A stretch of DNA of 64,000 nt from Candidatus Zhuqueibacterota bacterium (GTDB taxonomy: Bacteria; Zhuqueibacterota; Zhuqueibacteria; Zhuqueibacterales; Geothermadaptataceae), in assembly GCA_030950365.1 (NCBI GenBank), contig JAUZRQ010000001.1, positions 22,591 to 86,590 on the forward strand, read 5' to 3'. Position 1 is the stretch's first letter. Each line of letters starts with the position of its first letter. A program made the position numbers and the translations under genes. Shown in pieces: positions 32,321 to 42,096 of this stretch. Below the pieces are notes generated by a model. It made no database searches. It was given only the letters and a program-made list of their open reading frames with translations, and had not been told where the DNA came from.

Positions 32321-33691
32321 ATGCCCGGTTTATTTGGAATCCTCGAGCTTGGAAAACGTACCCTTATTTCCCAACAGATCGCTCAAAGCATTGTTGGAAA
32401 TAATATTGCTAATGTGAATACAGAAGGCTATTCTCGCCAAAGGACTAATTTTGAGCAAGTGGGATCGCTTCGTACTCCCTGGGGGACAATTGGCCTGGGG
32501 GTACAGGTTAAAAACATTAGTCGGATGCGGGATGCATTGGTTGACCGGTTATACCGGGATGCAAGCGCGACCTATCGCGAATGGGAAACCAAAGCCGGTT
32601 TTATGAGACAAATCGATGCGATTTTTACAGAAATTGATGATGCGGGGATCGGTAGCAAATTGGACGCATTTTTTAATGCCTGGAACGATTTGGCCAACGA
32701 TCCAGAAAGTTCTCAACCTCGAATTGCCTTGCGGGAAAGTGCCAGAGCTCTTACCGCAGCCTTTAATGATGTTGCAAACAAATTGAAATGGCAAAAAGAG
32801 AATATTAATACCCGCATATCGAAGGCCGTTGACGAATTCAATAACATTATTAAAAAGATTGCGGAGTTAAACACAAAGATTCCGTCCTCGGCGGCTAATA
32901 GCAGTCAGGTGAATGAACTTCTGGATGAGCGTGACCGCTTATTGGACCGATTGTCAGAAATGGCTGATATCCAGATTTTTGAACGGAGCAACCAGGGCAT
33001 CGCTGTTTATGCCGGCTCTACCAGTCTTATTGAAGGAAGCTATTATCAAGAGCTTACAACTACTATTGATATACAAAATGACCTCCCTGTCGTTACCGTT
33101 TTATTACCTGATGGCAACGAGCTGGAGCCGACGAGTGGAGAATTCAAGGCTCTTTTGGAACTCAGGGATGAGATTATTCCAGAGTATGAAAATGATCTAA
33201 ATACGCTTGCCAAAAATATCGTAGAGCAGGTCAATGCTTATCACAAAGTAGGCTATACTTTAGCTGGGGAAACAGGCTATAATTTTTTTGATAACCGTTA
33301 TATCACAGCAGCTACCATTCGGATTGACCCCGATATTGAAGAGGATGCTAATAACATTATTGCGGCTGCCGAAGATGCAGCCGGGGATAATACCCAGGCG
33401 TTGCGCATCGCCTCTTTGAAAAACACAACCTTGATTGGGGATTACACTTTTCGAGATTATTATGCAAGCTTAATTACCAAAGTGGGTCTGGATGGACAAA
33501 CGGCTGAAGACCTTTCTCGCTCCAACGAAATATTGGTCAACCAAACTGTTCTTCAACGTGAAACCACGATTGGAGTTTCGCTGGATGAGGAAATGGTTAA
33601 TTTAATCCGCTACCAACAATCCTACCTGGCAGCTTCACGTATGATAGCTACCGTGGATCAAATGATCGAAGCCATCATTAATTTGCGGTAG
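32321..33691 (+). CDS. flgK: Hook-filament junction protein FlgK (HAP1)
   Basis: FlgK joins hook to filament. The 456-aa product begins MPGLFGILELGKRTLISQQI, then AQSIVGNNIANVNTEGYSRQ, followed by the FlgK-type coiled coil DAFFNAWNDLANDPESSQPR. It ends with EEMVNLIRYQQSYLAASRMI and ATVDQMIEAIINLR, typical of the hook-associated family. Its length is close to that of enteric FlgK (about 545), lacking part of the central insert. The stop is followed by 345 bp before flgL. Confidence 0.96.
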   Translation: MPGLFGILELGKRTLISQQIAQSIVGNNIANVNTEGYSRQRTNFEQVGSLRTPWGTIGLGVQVKNISRMRDALVDRLYRDASATYREWETKAGFMRQIDAIFTEIDDAGIGSKLDAFFNAWNDLANDPESSQPRIALRESARALTAAFNDVANKLKWQKENINTRISKAVDEFNNIIKKIAELNTKIPSSAANSSQVNELLDERDRLLDRLSEMADIQIFERSNQGIAVYAGSTSLIEGSYYQELTTTIDIQNDLPVVTVLLPDGNELEPTSGEFKALLELRDEIIPEYENDLNTLAKNIVEQVNAYHKVGYTLAGETGYNFFDNRYITAATIRIDPDIEEDANNIIAAAEDAAGDNTQALRIASLKNTTLIGDYTFRDYYASLITKVGLDGQTAEDLSRSNEILVNQTVLQRETTIGVSLDEEMVNLIRYQQSYLAASRMIATVDQMIEAIINLR

Positions 33692-34036
33692 AGATACACA
33701 CCACACCAAATCAGATTCATTTTTCATTCCTTAACTCGTTTATCATGGAATAATATTTGGTATTTGATAGCATGAGGAAAAGCGCTATCCTTCTTTCTTT
33801 ATCCGCTGGCTTTCTTTGCATTCGGATAGATAATGATTGAGTGCTACAACCAGACGGCTACGTTGTTGTCACCAGAAATTTGACCTCAGGTAGGGAACAA
33901 CCGTGATGGCAAGGATTGTTAATAATTTTTAAAAATATTCCTTGCTATATCGAGCGTTAACCCCTTAATTTTTATCATAATTGTCCGATCACCAAGAATG
34001 TACATGCCCCAAAAGGAGTATTTCTCTGGAGGACGT
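33692..34036 (+). other. 345-bp intergenic region flgK-flgL
   Basis: No gene or terminator is visible in this AT-rich stretch. The inverted CTATCC (about 33786) / GGATAG (about 33825) pair could form a weak long-loop hairpin. A weak sigma-28-like element and a strong ribosome site (GGAGG at about 34028) precede flgL. The in-frame ATG at 33998 would give a 13-residue longer FlgL but lacks a ribosome site. Confidence 0.55.
33965..33991 (+). promoter_or_regulatory. Weak sigma-28-like promoter before flgL
   Basis: TTAA at 33965-33968, 15 bases, then TCCGATCA at 33984-33991 (consensus GCCGATAA). Spacing is standard but the -35 and -10 elements each have mismatches. It lies 45 bp before flgL. Confidence 0.35.
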
Positions 34037-34942
34037 ATGCGTATTACCAATAAGCAGGTTTATTTGACCGTGCTCACCAATATAGAACGGCCGGCTCGAA
34101 GAATGCTGAAACTTCAGACGCAGCTTTCCTCCGGAAAGCGCATCAACCGCTATTCTGATGATCCTTTGGCTGCGGGTGAGGTGGAGCGATATCGAGGGGA
34201 AAAAGCCAGTACCTTACAGTATAAAAAGAATATTACTGATGGTTTAATGTGGATGCGTCAGACGGAAATAGCTTTGGATCGGCTCGAACAGAATATCATT
34301 CGTGCAAAAGCTCTTGCCGTTGAAGCGGCCAATTCAACCAAATCTTCTGATGATCGTCTGACCATAGCCAACGAAGTAAACCAGATACTGGAAGATGTGG
34401 TATCTATTGCCAATGCAAATTTTCGTGAGAAATATCTATTTGCTGGGATTCATACCAAACAACGTCCCTTTGTAGAAGTACGTGATTCCAACGGCTATAT
34501 TGAATCGGTTACCATGAGCGATGACAACACGGCCAGTCTTTATCGACTGGTCGGCAATGGTCTTCAAATCCAGGTGAACATCCCCGGCAAAGAAGTGTTT
34601 AATCTTACAGATGGTCCGATTTCAACCCTAATCGATTTGCGGGATAGTCTTCAAAAAAATGATATCGATGGCATTAATGCTTCTTTAGCAGCGCTCGATA
34701 ATGTATTAGAAAAGTCGCTTAATGCGCGGACAACTCTGGGCTCCAGGATGGCCCGTATGAACACTATGAAAGATGCATTGAGTACCACCGAAGTCGACAT
34801 CGTTCGCAATATTTCCGAGCTTGAAGATGCGGATGTTGCTGATCTGATTATGAAGTTGACTTCGGAAGAAGTTGGCTATCGGAGTGCAATAGGGGCTGCT
34901 GCTCGTATTATGCAAACCAATCTTGTGGACATACTCACTTAG
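34037..34942 (+). CDS. flgL: Hook-filament junction protein FlgL (HAP3)
   Basis: FlgL sits between FlgK and flagellin. The 301-aa protein has the flagellin-type N-terminus MRITNKQVYLTVLTNIERPA and LSSGKRINRYSDDPLAAGEV, and the C-terminal heptad segment DVADLIMKLTSEEVGYRSAI, AARIMQTNLVDIL. ATG 34037 has GGAGGA nearby, so the upstream ATG 33998 was rejected. fliW starts 14 bp after its stop. Confidence 0.94.
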   Translation: MRITNKQVYLTVLTNIERPARRMLKLQTQLSSGKRINRYSDDPLAAGEVERYRGEKASTLQYKKNITDGLMWMRQTEIALDRLEQNIIRAKALAVEAANSTKSSDDRLTIANEVNQILEDVVSIANANFREKYLFAGIHTKQRPFVEVRDSNGYIESVTMSDDNTASLYRLVGNGLQIQVNIPGKEVFNLTDGPISTLIDLRDSLQKNDIDGINASLAALDNVLEKSLNARTTLGSRMARMNTMKDALSTTEVDIVRNISELEDADVADLIMKLTSEEVGYRSAIGAAARIMQTNLVDILT

Positions 34943-34956
34943 GAGAATTGAGGCCA

Positions 34957-35436
34957 ATGGCAGCAAAATCAGGAACCACGAAAAAACCGAGCAAAGCGAA
35001 ACGGAATCTCTCCCTGGAGCATCCCAGATTGGGGGCGGTGGAATATCTTGAAGAAGACGTGTATCATTTCCCGCAAGGACTGCTGGGATTTGAAAAACGA
35101 AAGCATTATATCCTGGTCGAGCGAGAGGAGTACTATCCGTTTGTCTGGATGATCAGCACCGATGAACCGACCACCAGCTTTGTTCTGGTCAATCCGCTGA
35201 TCTTTCTGCCGGACTATAATCCCAATATCTCCAAGCGTGAATTGAACGAATTGCAAATTGATAATCCGCAAAGCTTGCTGATGTACGTTATAATTACTTT
35301 GAATCGTGATCCTTTAAAAACGACAGCCAATCTTTGCGGACCTATACTCATCAACACGGAGAAGAAAATTGGGAAGCAGTTGGTACTCCTTGATGACAGC
35401 TACTCGACCAAGCATCCGATACTTAAATCTGAATGA
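34957..35436 (+). CDS. fliW: Flagellar assembly factor FliW
   Basis: FliW binds flagellin and, when free, sequesters CsrA. The 159-aa protein has a basic N-terminal extension (KSGTTKKPSKAKRN) and then the FliW core: VYHFPQGLLGFEKRKHYILV, FVWMISTDEPTTSFVLVNPL, DNPQSLLMYVIITLNRDPLK and NLCGPILINTEKKIGKQLVL. ATG 34957 was selected over the in-frame TTG 34948 because TGAGG (about 34949-34953) lies just upstream. It is followed by csrA, the classic pair. Confidence 0.95.
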   Translation: MAAKSGTTKKPSKAKRNLSLEHPRLGAVEYLEEDVYHFPQGLLGFEKRKHYILVEREEYYPFVWMISTDEPTTSFVLVNPLIFLPDYNPNISKRELNELQIDNPQSLLMYVIITLNRDPLKTTANLCGPILINTEKKIGKQLVLLDDSYSTKHPILKSE

Positions 35437-35460
35437 GCCGAAACGAAACGAGGAGAAGGT

Positions 35461-35736
35461 ATGTTAGTCCTGACAAGGAGGTTGGGCGAGACCATCGTAA
35501 TCGGAGATGATATCGTCATTAAGATCGTGGATATACACGGCAAGCAGATCCGTGTTGGCATCGAAGCACCGTCGGAGATCAGCGTCTATCGAGGCGAGAT
35601 TTACGAGCGTATCATGCAAGAAAACAAAGCCGCCGCCGAAGCCGCCGACGTGAATACCGATGCAATCGAGGAGAATGTCAAAAAGATCTTAGTAGAAAAA
35701 TCCACCAATGGAGATAAGGTGGAGAAAGGGAGCTGA
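35461..35736 (+). CDS. csrA: RNA-binding regulator CsrA
   Basis: CsrA represses translation by binding GGA motifs in mRNA leaders, including flagellin mRNA in FliW-containing bacteria. The 91-aa product starts MLVLTRRLGETIVIGDDIVI, then RVGIEAPSEISVYRGEIYER, the full CsrA fold. It has a C-terminal extension of about 30 residues rich in Ala, Glu and Lys, as in other FliW-linked CsrA proteins. An AGGAG site precedes the ATG. A strong terminator overlaps its stop. Confidence 0.97.
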   Translation: MLVLTRRLGETIVIGDDIVIKIVDIHGKQIRVGIEAPSEISVYRGEIYERIMQENKAAAEAADVNTDAIEENVKKILVEKSTNGDKVEKGS

Positions 35737-35749
35737 AGCTCCCTTTTTT
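35725..35749 (+). terminator. Rho-independent terminator after csrA
   Basis: AAAGGGAGC (35725-35733), loop TGAA, GCTCCCTTT (35738-35746) and a U-run through 35749. The stem starts within the csrA coding end. Confidence 0.93.
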
Positions 35750-35894
35750 GTTTGCATTTATGATTCACCTTCGCTCTATGTCCCTATCTATCCGCTTTTT
35801 TTCTTACTAAATTCTTCAATGAGTGTATAGGTTCCATACCGCAATTCCGTCTGACAATCCCATTTTAATTTTATCGACAAAAATTAAACTCTCT

Positions 35895-35922
35895 TAATAC
35901 CTTTGGGTTCTTTTGCCGACTT
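35895..35922 (+). promoter_or_regulatory. Sigma-28-like promoter before glycosyltransferase island
   Basis: TAAT at 35895-35898, 16 bases, then GCCGACTT at 35915-35922. The same 16-base spacing as in the promoters at 13613 and 21048; TAAT and GCCGACTT carry mismatches to TAAA and GCCGATAA. It lies about 75 bp upstream of the start at 35998. Confidence 0.4.
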
Positions 35923-35997
35923 TCCGAAAATGTACTGAGAGCGACAAACCAGAAAAGTCCTTTTTTGAGTCAGATATCCAATCCCCAAACAAAATCC

Positions 35998-38900
35998 ATG
36001 AACCTCCAACAGGAAATCCATTTAGCTGAAAAATTGTTCGAACAGGGCGATATTGCGAGTGCGCGCAAGCGGCTGGAGGCCCTGCAACGCCGGCATCCGT
36101 CCAATGCCGAGGTGCTGAACAATCTGGCTGTTATCGCGCAGGCCGAGGGCGACACCAACACCGCCCTACAGCTCCTGTGGAAAGCCTGGCAACATGATGC
36201 CGGCCATGCGGATGTGCAAAACAATCTGCTAACCGTGCTGATCGGCCAGGAAAAATGGGCGGCTATGGTGGCTTTGTGCGGCTTTTATTTGCGCCTACAA
36301 TCAAAGCTGGCGAAACGGCCGCAGACCTGGCAAGACGCCCTGGAAACCGTCGTCCGGCAATGGATTTTGCATTATCTGGAGCACCCGGAGGCCGGATTCT
36401 GGCACGATCATAAGGAGATGCCGGTTGCCCTAAAAAAGACGCTTGCCCAAAACGAGATCGGTCCGAAAAATCCAAAAGCTTTCTGGCAAACCCTGGCCGC
36501 CGCCATGACTGCGGTCGCGCTACACGCACAGACCGGGAAGGCGAGGCGGTGGCTGCTAAAGAATCCGCCTGGCGAGGCGCACAAACCGCTCTGGCAAGCT
36601 GTGCTGGCGGTACTCTGGTTGCTCGATTTCCGCGTGTATGAGGCCATCCATTTTGCAGAACCGCTGTTGGCAAAGCCGGAGACTCGGGATCTTGGGCAGG
36701 CGATGATGGATCGCGCGAGGCAAATGGAACCGCGGCCCGAGGTAGATCAGGCGTATCGACGCTTGCTAGTGGTCATGGAAGAGGGCATCGGCAATATGGT
36801 GATGATGACGCCGACCCTGCGGGCACTGCGACAACGGTTTCCCGAAAGCCACATCGCCGTGATGGGCAAAAAGCCGAGCACCGATATCCTGACCGATCTG
36901 AATTGCGTGGATGAAGTCCTGCACGGCTGGCAGGATGAGCGGTTCGATCTGGCACTCTGCGGCGTATGGAGTTCACAGATGCGACAGAGGTTTCAGCGGA
37001 AGTTTGACGAAAACGTGGAATTTGTGTACGCCGCTGACCTGCGCGTGGGGCTCGAGCACGAGGCCGAGGCCAATTTTAAGCTGGCGCGTTTTTTAGGCTA
37101 TCGCGGCGAAATGCCCATGCCTTCGGTCACCGTACGTAAACCCGACTTAAATGTGAAACTCAAAAAGCCGGTGGCGGTACTGGCCAATGCCTCGCAGGGC
37201 AATGGCGGCTGGGAGCGCAAGCGATGGCCGCACTATCGCGAGCTGGCGAAACGGCTGATGCAGAAGGGGTACACCGTGGTGGCTGTGGGGGGCATAGAGG
37301 AGGCGGAACGCTTTGGAGCGGATTACTGGCCGGCCGGCGTGATCGACTTGCAGGGACGGTTGAGCCTGCCCGAGACGGCCTGGGTGCTGCAAAAGGCCGA
37401 CCTGTTTATCGGCAATGACAGTGCGCCCGCGCATCTGGCTGCGGCAGTGGGCACGTCGACGTTCGTGCTGTTTGGCGCCACGCTTATCACGAAAAACCGA
37501 CCGCTGGGCAAAAACGTGCGCGTACTCACCCGCGATTTGGCCTGCAGCCCGTGCCAGTACACCGAACGCTGGCAAACCTGCCAGGACTGGCAGTGCATGA
37601 TAGCCATGTCCCCGGAGTGGGTGCTGCAGGAAGTCGAGCGCGGCATCGAAACGCCGCGGCTGATGTTGGTGCGCAAGGACTACCGCGACCTGCGTCTGAT
37701 TCGCCGGGAAGATGGGCTGATCCTGAGCGATGGCCAGCATGAGGAGCGGCTGGTGGTGCACCTGGTGGGCAAGGGCAAAACCAACTTTCCCTGGGGCATG
37801 GAAATCGAGGTGCAGCGTGTTCTGGAACAGATGGGCTGCGAGGTGTTCCACACCGATTATGTGGCCGACCGGCACGATTTCAAATACAAATTTCTGCGGC
37901 CGGCCCATTTGATGCTGGTGTTCCGGGGTAGCGGTATTCCGCCAGAGCTGATTCAGCAGGCAAGCTGCCGTACGGTGCTCTGGTATCAAGACGATGTGTT
38001 CTCTACCCGGCACGCACCGCGCGACCTGGCCTACAACGGGCGATTCTTCGATGCCGTGTACACCTTTGATTACAACGCCATCGACGCCTACCGTGAGTTC
38101 GGCATCCAGAAGGTGGACTGGTTGCCACTGGCCGCCGCGCCGGAAATTTATCACAAACAGTTCCTCGAGAAAAAATACGATGTGGTTTTCGTGGGAAATT
38201 TATATCCCAATCGTAAGACGCTGGTTGAACGGCTATCAAAAAAGTTCGATGTGAAGGTATTTCAGGCTTATAACGAAGAAGCGGCCCAGATTTACAACCA
38301 GAGCAAAATCGTTCTCAATCTGGGCATCGGCCGCACGGGCATCCAGCAGCGCGTGTTTGAGGTGCTGCTTTGCGGTGCGTTTTTAATGACCAACGAGATC
38401 CCTAAAGAAGGCCGGCTGTTCGAGGACCGCAAGCATCTGGTGTATTTCAACGAAAACAACATCGAGGAACTGATTGCTTATTATCTCGAACACGAGGACG
38501 AGCGCGAACGCATCGCCGAAAACGGCTACCGGCTGGCTATGCAGAAACACACCTACCGCAACCGGCTGGAAAAGCTACTGCGCGATCAATTCGTGTTTGA
38601 AGAAGAAAGTGGGACTCGCTGGAATGAGCGGCGGCCGACTATCCAGGTGCGCGAGGCCATTCCGGGATTCCGTCCGGTAAACGTCGAGCGCATCCGGCAG
38701 CGGTTGCAATCGCGCGAGCTGCGCATTTTTGCCGCCTTCCGCAATTTCAACTGGGAAAACCCCAATTTGCAGCCGGCGCTGGAATCTTTCGGCGCGGTGA
38801 TTCGCTATGACTGGCATGAGCATGGCTTCTCGCAATACGACCCGGGATGGCACGAATCGCGCAAGGCGCGCATGAACCAGCAACTGCTGGAAGCCGTGTC

Positions 38901-39702
38901 GCAGGCGCATCAGCAGGCCTCCATCGACATCTTTTTCGGCTATCTCTCGGGTCGGCTGATTTTCCCAGGCATGCTGCAGGCCATCCGGCGGATGGGCATC
39001 CTATCCCTCAACATTTATCTCGATGATGTCAAAGGCTTTTGGGGCAATCTGGAACCGACCGGGTTTTCCAGCATGATTGATATCGCCAATGGCTTCGATT
39101 TGTGCTGGACCACGCACGAGCCGGCGGTGGCCTGGTATGAGGCCATGGGCGGACGGGCGATTTTTTTACCGCCGGGCGCCAATCCAGAGATTTTTCGGCC
39201 CATCGAAGGCATCGAGAAAGACATCGATGTGGTGTTCGTCGGGCAGAAATACGGTCGCCGCGGCGAGATGATCGAGCGCCTGCGCGCCCTGGGCATCGAT
39301 GCCCGTGGCTTTGGCCGCGGCTGGGATACCGGTGAGGTCTCGCAGGAAACCATGATCGAACTGTTCAGCCGCGCCCGAATCGTGCTGGGCATGGCCGAAA
39401 CACCGGAAGACCATGTAACCGAGCTGCAGATCAAAGGGCGCGATTTTGAAGTGCCTATGTGCGGTGCGCTGTATTTGACCCAGCACAATCCGGCGTTGCA
39501 GCCATTCTTCCGGTTTGGCGAAGAAATAGATACGTACCGCGACCAACATGAATTGATCAGCAAAGTGAGGTACTACCTGAGTCATCCTGAGCATGCCGAG
39601 CAGATCCGACGGAAAGCCCGCCGGCGTAGTTTACGCGATCACACGTGGGAAGCGCGATTTCAGACGGCGTTCGAAGCGCTTTTGAATGCGGTATCGGAAT
39701 AG
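35998..39702 (+). CDS. Multi-module glycosyltransferase: TPR + GT9 + two CgeB-like domains
   Basis: A 1234-aa cytoplasmic protein. Residues 1-110 contain TPR repeats ([18 protein letters not shown]). Residues about 253-550 are a GT9 (heptosyltransferase-like) domain with [40 protein letters not shown] and a Cys cluster [13 protein letters not shown]. Residues about 585-865 are a CgeB-like GT ([31 protein letters not shown]). Residues about 905-1234 are a second CgeB-like GT ([33 protein letters not shown]). Start ATG 35998 aligns with the paralogue at 43196. It probably builds a glycan on flagellin; acceptor and donor are unknown. Confidence 0.87.
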   Translation: MNLQQEIHLAEKLFEQGDIASARKRLEALQRRHPSNAEVLNNLAVIAQAEGDTNTALQLLWKAWQHDAGHADVQNNLLTVLIGQEKWAAMVALCGFYLRLQSKLAKRPQTWQDALETVVRQWILHYLEHPEAGFWHDHKEMPVALKKTLAQNEIGPKNPKAFWQTLAAAMTAVALHAQTGKARRWLLKNPPGEAHKPLWQAVLAVLWLLDFRVYEAIHFAEPLLAKPETRDLGQAMMDRARQMEPRPEVDQAYRRLLVVMEEGIGNMVMMTPTLRALRQRFPESHIAVMGKKPSTDILTDLNCVDEVLHGWQDERFDLALCGVWSSQMRQRFQRKFDENVEFVYAADLRVGLEHEAEANFKLARFLGYRGEMPMPSVTVRKPDLNVKLKKPVAVLANASQGNGGWERKRWPHYRELAKRLMQKGYTVVAVGGIEEAERFGADYWPAGVIDLQGRLSLPETAWVLQKADLFIGNDSAPAHLAAAVGTSTFVLFGATLITKNRPLGKNVRVLTRDLACSPCQYTERWQTCQDWQCMIAMSPEWVLQEVERGIETPRLMLVRKDYRDLRLIRREDGLILSDGQHEERLVVHLVGKGKTNFPWGMEIEVQRVLEQMGCEVFHTDYVADRHDFKYKFLRPAHLMLVFRGSGIPPELIQQASCRTVLWYQDDVFSTRHAPRDLAYNGRFFDAVYTFDYNAIDAYREFGIQKVDWLPLAAAPEIYHKQFLEKKYDVVFVGNLYPNRKTLVERLSKKFDVKVFQAYNEEAAQIYNQSKIVLNLGIGRTGIQQRVFEVLLCGAFLMTNEIPKEGRLFEDRKHLVYFNENNIEELIAYYLEHEDERERIAENGYRLAMQKHTYRNRLEKLLRDQFVFEEESGTRWNERRPTIQVREAIPGFRPVNVERIRQRLQSRELRIFAAFRNFNWENPNLQPALESFGAVIRYDWHEHGFSQYDPGWHESRKARMNQQLLEAVSQAHQQASIDIFFGYLSGRLIFPGMLQAIRRMGILSLNIYLDDVKGFWGNLEPTGFSSMIDIANGFDLCWTTHEPAVAWYEAMGGRAIFLPPGANPEIFRPIEGIEKDIDVVFVGQKYGRRGEMIERLRALGIDARGFGRGWDTGEVSQETMIELFSRARIVLGMAETPEDHVTELQIKGRDFEVPMCGALYLTQHNPALQPFFRFGEEIDTYRDQHELISKVRYYLSHPEHAEQIRRKARRRSLRDHTWEARFQTAFEALLNAVSE

Positions 39703-39712
39703 GAATCAGAAG

Positions 39713-40885
39713 ATGCAAACTTCAGATCCGGAAAAAACGAAGGCCGGCGCAGGAAGGATAGCACTGATTACGGGCATCACCGGCCAGGATGGCAGCTATC
39801 TGGCCGAGCTGCTGCTGGAGAAGGGCTACATTGTCCATGGCCTGATTCGCCGTAGCAGCCATTTCAACACCACGCGCATCGACCATCTGTTCCAGGATCC
39901 GCACGAGGAGGAGGTACGGCTGTTTTTACATTACAGCGACCTCAGCGATTCCAGCAACCTGGCGCGTCTGCTCCGGCGCATCCGCCCGGATGAAATTTAC
40001 CACCTCGGCGCGCAAAGCCACGTGCGCGTGAGTTTCGACATGCCGGAATTCACCGCCAACATCACCGGCATGGGCACCATTCGTCTGCTGGAGGCCATTC
40101 GCGAGGCGGAAATCGAGACGAAATTTTACCAGGCGTCCAGCAGCGAGATGTTCGGCAAAGTGCAGGAAATTCCGCAAAACGAGAACACACCGTTTTATCC
40201 GCGCAGTCCGTATGGTTGCGCCAAGGTGTTTGCCTACTGGACGACGGTCAATTATCGCGAGAGTTACGACCTGTTTGCGGTCAACGGCATCCTGTTCAAT
40301 CACGAATCTCCCCGGCGCGGCGAAACGTTTGTCACCCGCAAGATCACCCGTGCCGTGGCGCGCATTAAAGCCGGATTGCAGCACGAGCTGTTTCTGGGCA
40401 ATCTCGACGCCAGGCGCGACTGGGGCTACGCCAAAGAATATGTCGAGGCCATGTACCGTATGATGCAGCATCCCCAGCCTGAGGACTTTGTCATCGCCAC
40501 CGGAGAATCGCATTCGGTGCGGGAATTCGTCGAGCTGGCGTTTGAACTCGCCGGACTGGACTGGAAGAAGTACGTAAAAATCGACCGCAAATACTTTCGC
40601 CCGGCCGAAGTGGACCTGCTTCTCGGCGATGCGTCGAAAGCGAAGCGGCTTTTGGGCTGGCAACCGAGAGTGAAATTTGAAGAGCTGGTGCGGCTGATGC
40701 TGGTGTCCGATTTAAAGCTGCTGGCGCTGCAAATGGGCGGCTTTCAAGATGTACACGTGGTGGATACTCCGGTGCGGAACCTGGCCACGTTCAGGGAGAC
40801 CTATGTCAAACTGAGCCGTGAGGGTAGCATGCAGCAAAAAAATCTGGTGCAATCCATTGAAAAACTGGACGAAAACGAGTGGTGA
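39713..40885 (+). CDS. gmd: GDP-mannose 4,6-dehydratase
   Basis: Converts GDP-D-mannose to GDP-4-keto-6-deoxy-D-mannose. The 390-aa protein is an extended SDR: NADP-binding [54 protein letters not shown], the catalytic [14 protein letters not shown] (Tyr-x3-Lys) and [20 protein letters not shown], all Gmd signatures. ATG 39713 was preferred to the ATG at 39686, which would overlap the upstream glycosyltransferase. The next gene starts 2 bp after its stop and encodes a ColD-like enzyme that would use its product. Confidence 0.94.
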   Translation: MQTSDPEKTKAGAGRIALITGITGQDGSYLAELLLEKGYIVHGLIRRSSHFNTTRIDHLFQDPHEEEVRLFLHYSDLSDSSNLARLLRRIRPDEIYHLGAQSHVRVSFDMPEFTANITGMGTIRLLEAIREAEIETKFYQASSSEMFGKVQEIPQNENTPFYPRSPYGCAKVFAYWTTVNYRESYDLFAVNGILFNHESPRRGETFVTRKITRAVARIKAGLQHELFLGNLDARRDWGYAKEYVEAMYRMMQHPQPEDFVIATGESHSVREFVELAFELAGLDWKKYVKIDRKYFRPAEVDLLLGDASKAKRLLGWQPRVKFEELVRLMLVSDLKLLALQMGGFQDVHVVDTPVRNLATFRETYVKLSREGSMQQKNLVQSIEKLDENEW

Positions 40886-40887
40886 TC

Positions 40888-42096
40888 ATGGCAACGACTT
40901 TGCAAAAACGGCAGATTGGCGTCGGTGGGCTGAAAATCAGCGCCAGGGCGCGGCAATATGTGATGAATGCGCTGGATTCCAACCGACTGTCTATCGGCAA
41001 ATACGTGCACACGTTCGAGGCCGAGTTCGCCCGGCTGCATCAGCGCCGGTTCGGCATCATGGCCAACAGCGGCACCAGCGCGCTACAGGTGGCGCTGGCC
41101 GCTATGAAGGAAAAGCACGGCTGGCAGGACGGCGACGAAGTGATCGTGCCCGCAATCACGTTCATCGCTACCTCCAACATCGTGCTATACAACCACATGC
41201 AACCGGTGTTTGTGGATGTGGATCCGCTGACCTACAATATCGATCCCGAAAAAGTTGAGGCGGCCATCACGCCGCGGACACGCGCCATTTTGCCGGTGCA
41301 CTTATTCGGGCTGCCGAGCGATATGGAGCCGATTCTGGAAATCGCTGTCAAGCACAATCTGGCGGTACTCGAGGATTCCTGCGAGACCATGTTCGTGCGA
41401 TACAAAGGCCGCCCCGTGGGTTCGTTTGGCGAGGCGGCCTGTTTTTCCACGTATGTGGCGCACATCCTCGTCACTGGCGTGGGCGGCCTCGCCCTGTGCG
41501 ACGATCCGGAGCTGGCTGTGATTTGTCGCAGTCTCATTGCGCACGGCCGTGATTCGATTTATCTCGATATCGACAGCGACGACAATCTCACCGACAACGA
41601 TTTGCGCGACGTGATCGAACGCCGGTTTTCGTTCGTGCGGCTGGGGCACAGTTTTCGACCGACCGAAATGGAGGCCGCCTTGGGACTGGCGCAGCTCGAG
41701 GAGTACGAGAGCATCCTGCAGGCACGGCAGCGCAATGCGCGCCGTCTCACCGAAGGTCTGCAGGATTTGGCAGAACACCTGCAGCTACCGACGATTCCGC
41801 CGGATCGCGAGCATGCATTTATGATGTATCCCATCACCGTGAAAAAGCCGGGGCTGCGTAACGAGCTGGTGGCATTTTTAGAGAACCACGGCATCGAAAC
41901 CCGATTTGCATTTCCGCTGCTGGATCAGCCGGTGTACAAAAAGTTGTTTCATCTGGACGTTCGCCAGTTTCCGGCTGCCGAGCGCATCAGTAAAAATGCG
42001 TTTTACATCGGCTGCCATCAGGAATTGACCGACGAGGATATCGGCTACGTCATCGAGGTGTTTCACGACTTTTTTCGGAACGGACGCTACGTATGA
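40888..42096 (+). CDS. DegT-family PLP enzyme with His at the Lys position (ColD-like 3-dehydratase?)
   Basis: A 402-aa DegT/DnrJ/EryC1 fold-type I protein. The N-terminal DEVIVPAITFIATSNIVLYN and the SGTSALQVALAAM pocket are intact. At the place where an aminotransferase has its Schiff-base Lys (as FHPRKCITTGEGG in the gene at 49466) this has STYVAHILVTGVGG, so His replaces Lys (codon at 41461, residue about 192). GDP-4-keto-6-deoxymannose 3-dehydratase (ColD) and RfbH-type enzymes use His here. With gmd just upstream, 3-deoxygenation is the likely role. Confidence 0.82.
   Translation: MATTLQKRQIGVGGLKISARARQYVMNALDSNRLSIGKYVHTFEAEFARLHQRRFGIMANSGTSALQVALAAMKEKHGWQDGDEVIVPAITFIATSNIVLYNHMQPVFVDVDPLTYNIDPEKVEAAITPRTRAILPVHLFGLPSDMEPILEIAVKHNLAVLEDSCETMFVRYKGRPVGSFGEAACFSTYVAHILVTGVGGLALCDDPELAVICRSLIAHGRDSIYLDIDSDDNLTDNDLRDVIERRFSFVRLGHSFRPTEMEAALGLAQLEEYESILQARQRNARRLTEGLQDLAEHLQLPTIPPDREHAFMMYPITVKKPGLRNELVAFLENHGIETRFAFPLLDQPVYKKLFHLDVRQFPAAERISKNAFYIGCHQELTDEDIGYVIEVFHDFFRNGRYV

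Noticed and set aside
33907..33922. TGGCAAGGATTGTT as a sigma-54 site before flgL
   Set aside because: The spacing between the TGGCA and TTG parts is too short and the GC of the -12 box is missing.
37147..38154. 335-codon minus-strand frame
   Set aside because: Opposite the GC-rich multi-module glycosyltransferase, where high third-position GC creates long antisense frames. No family resemblance.
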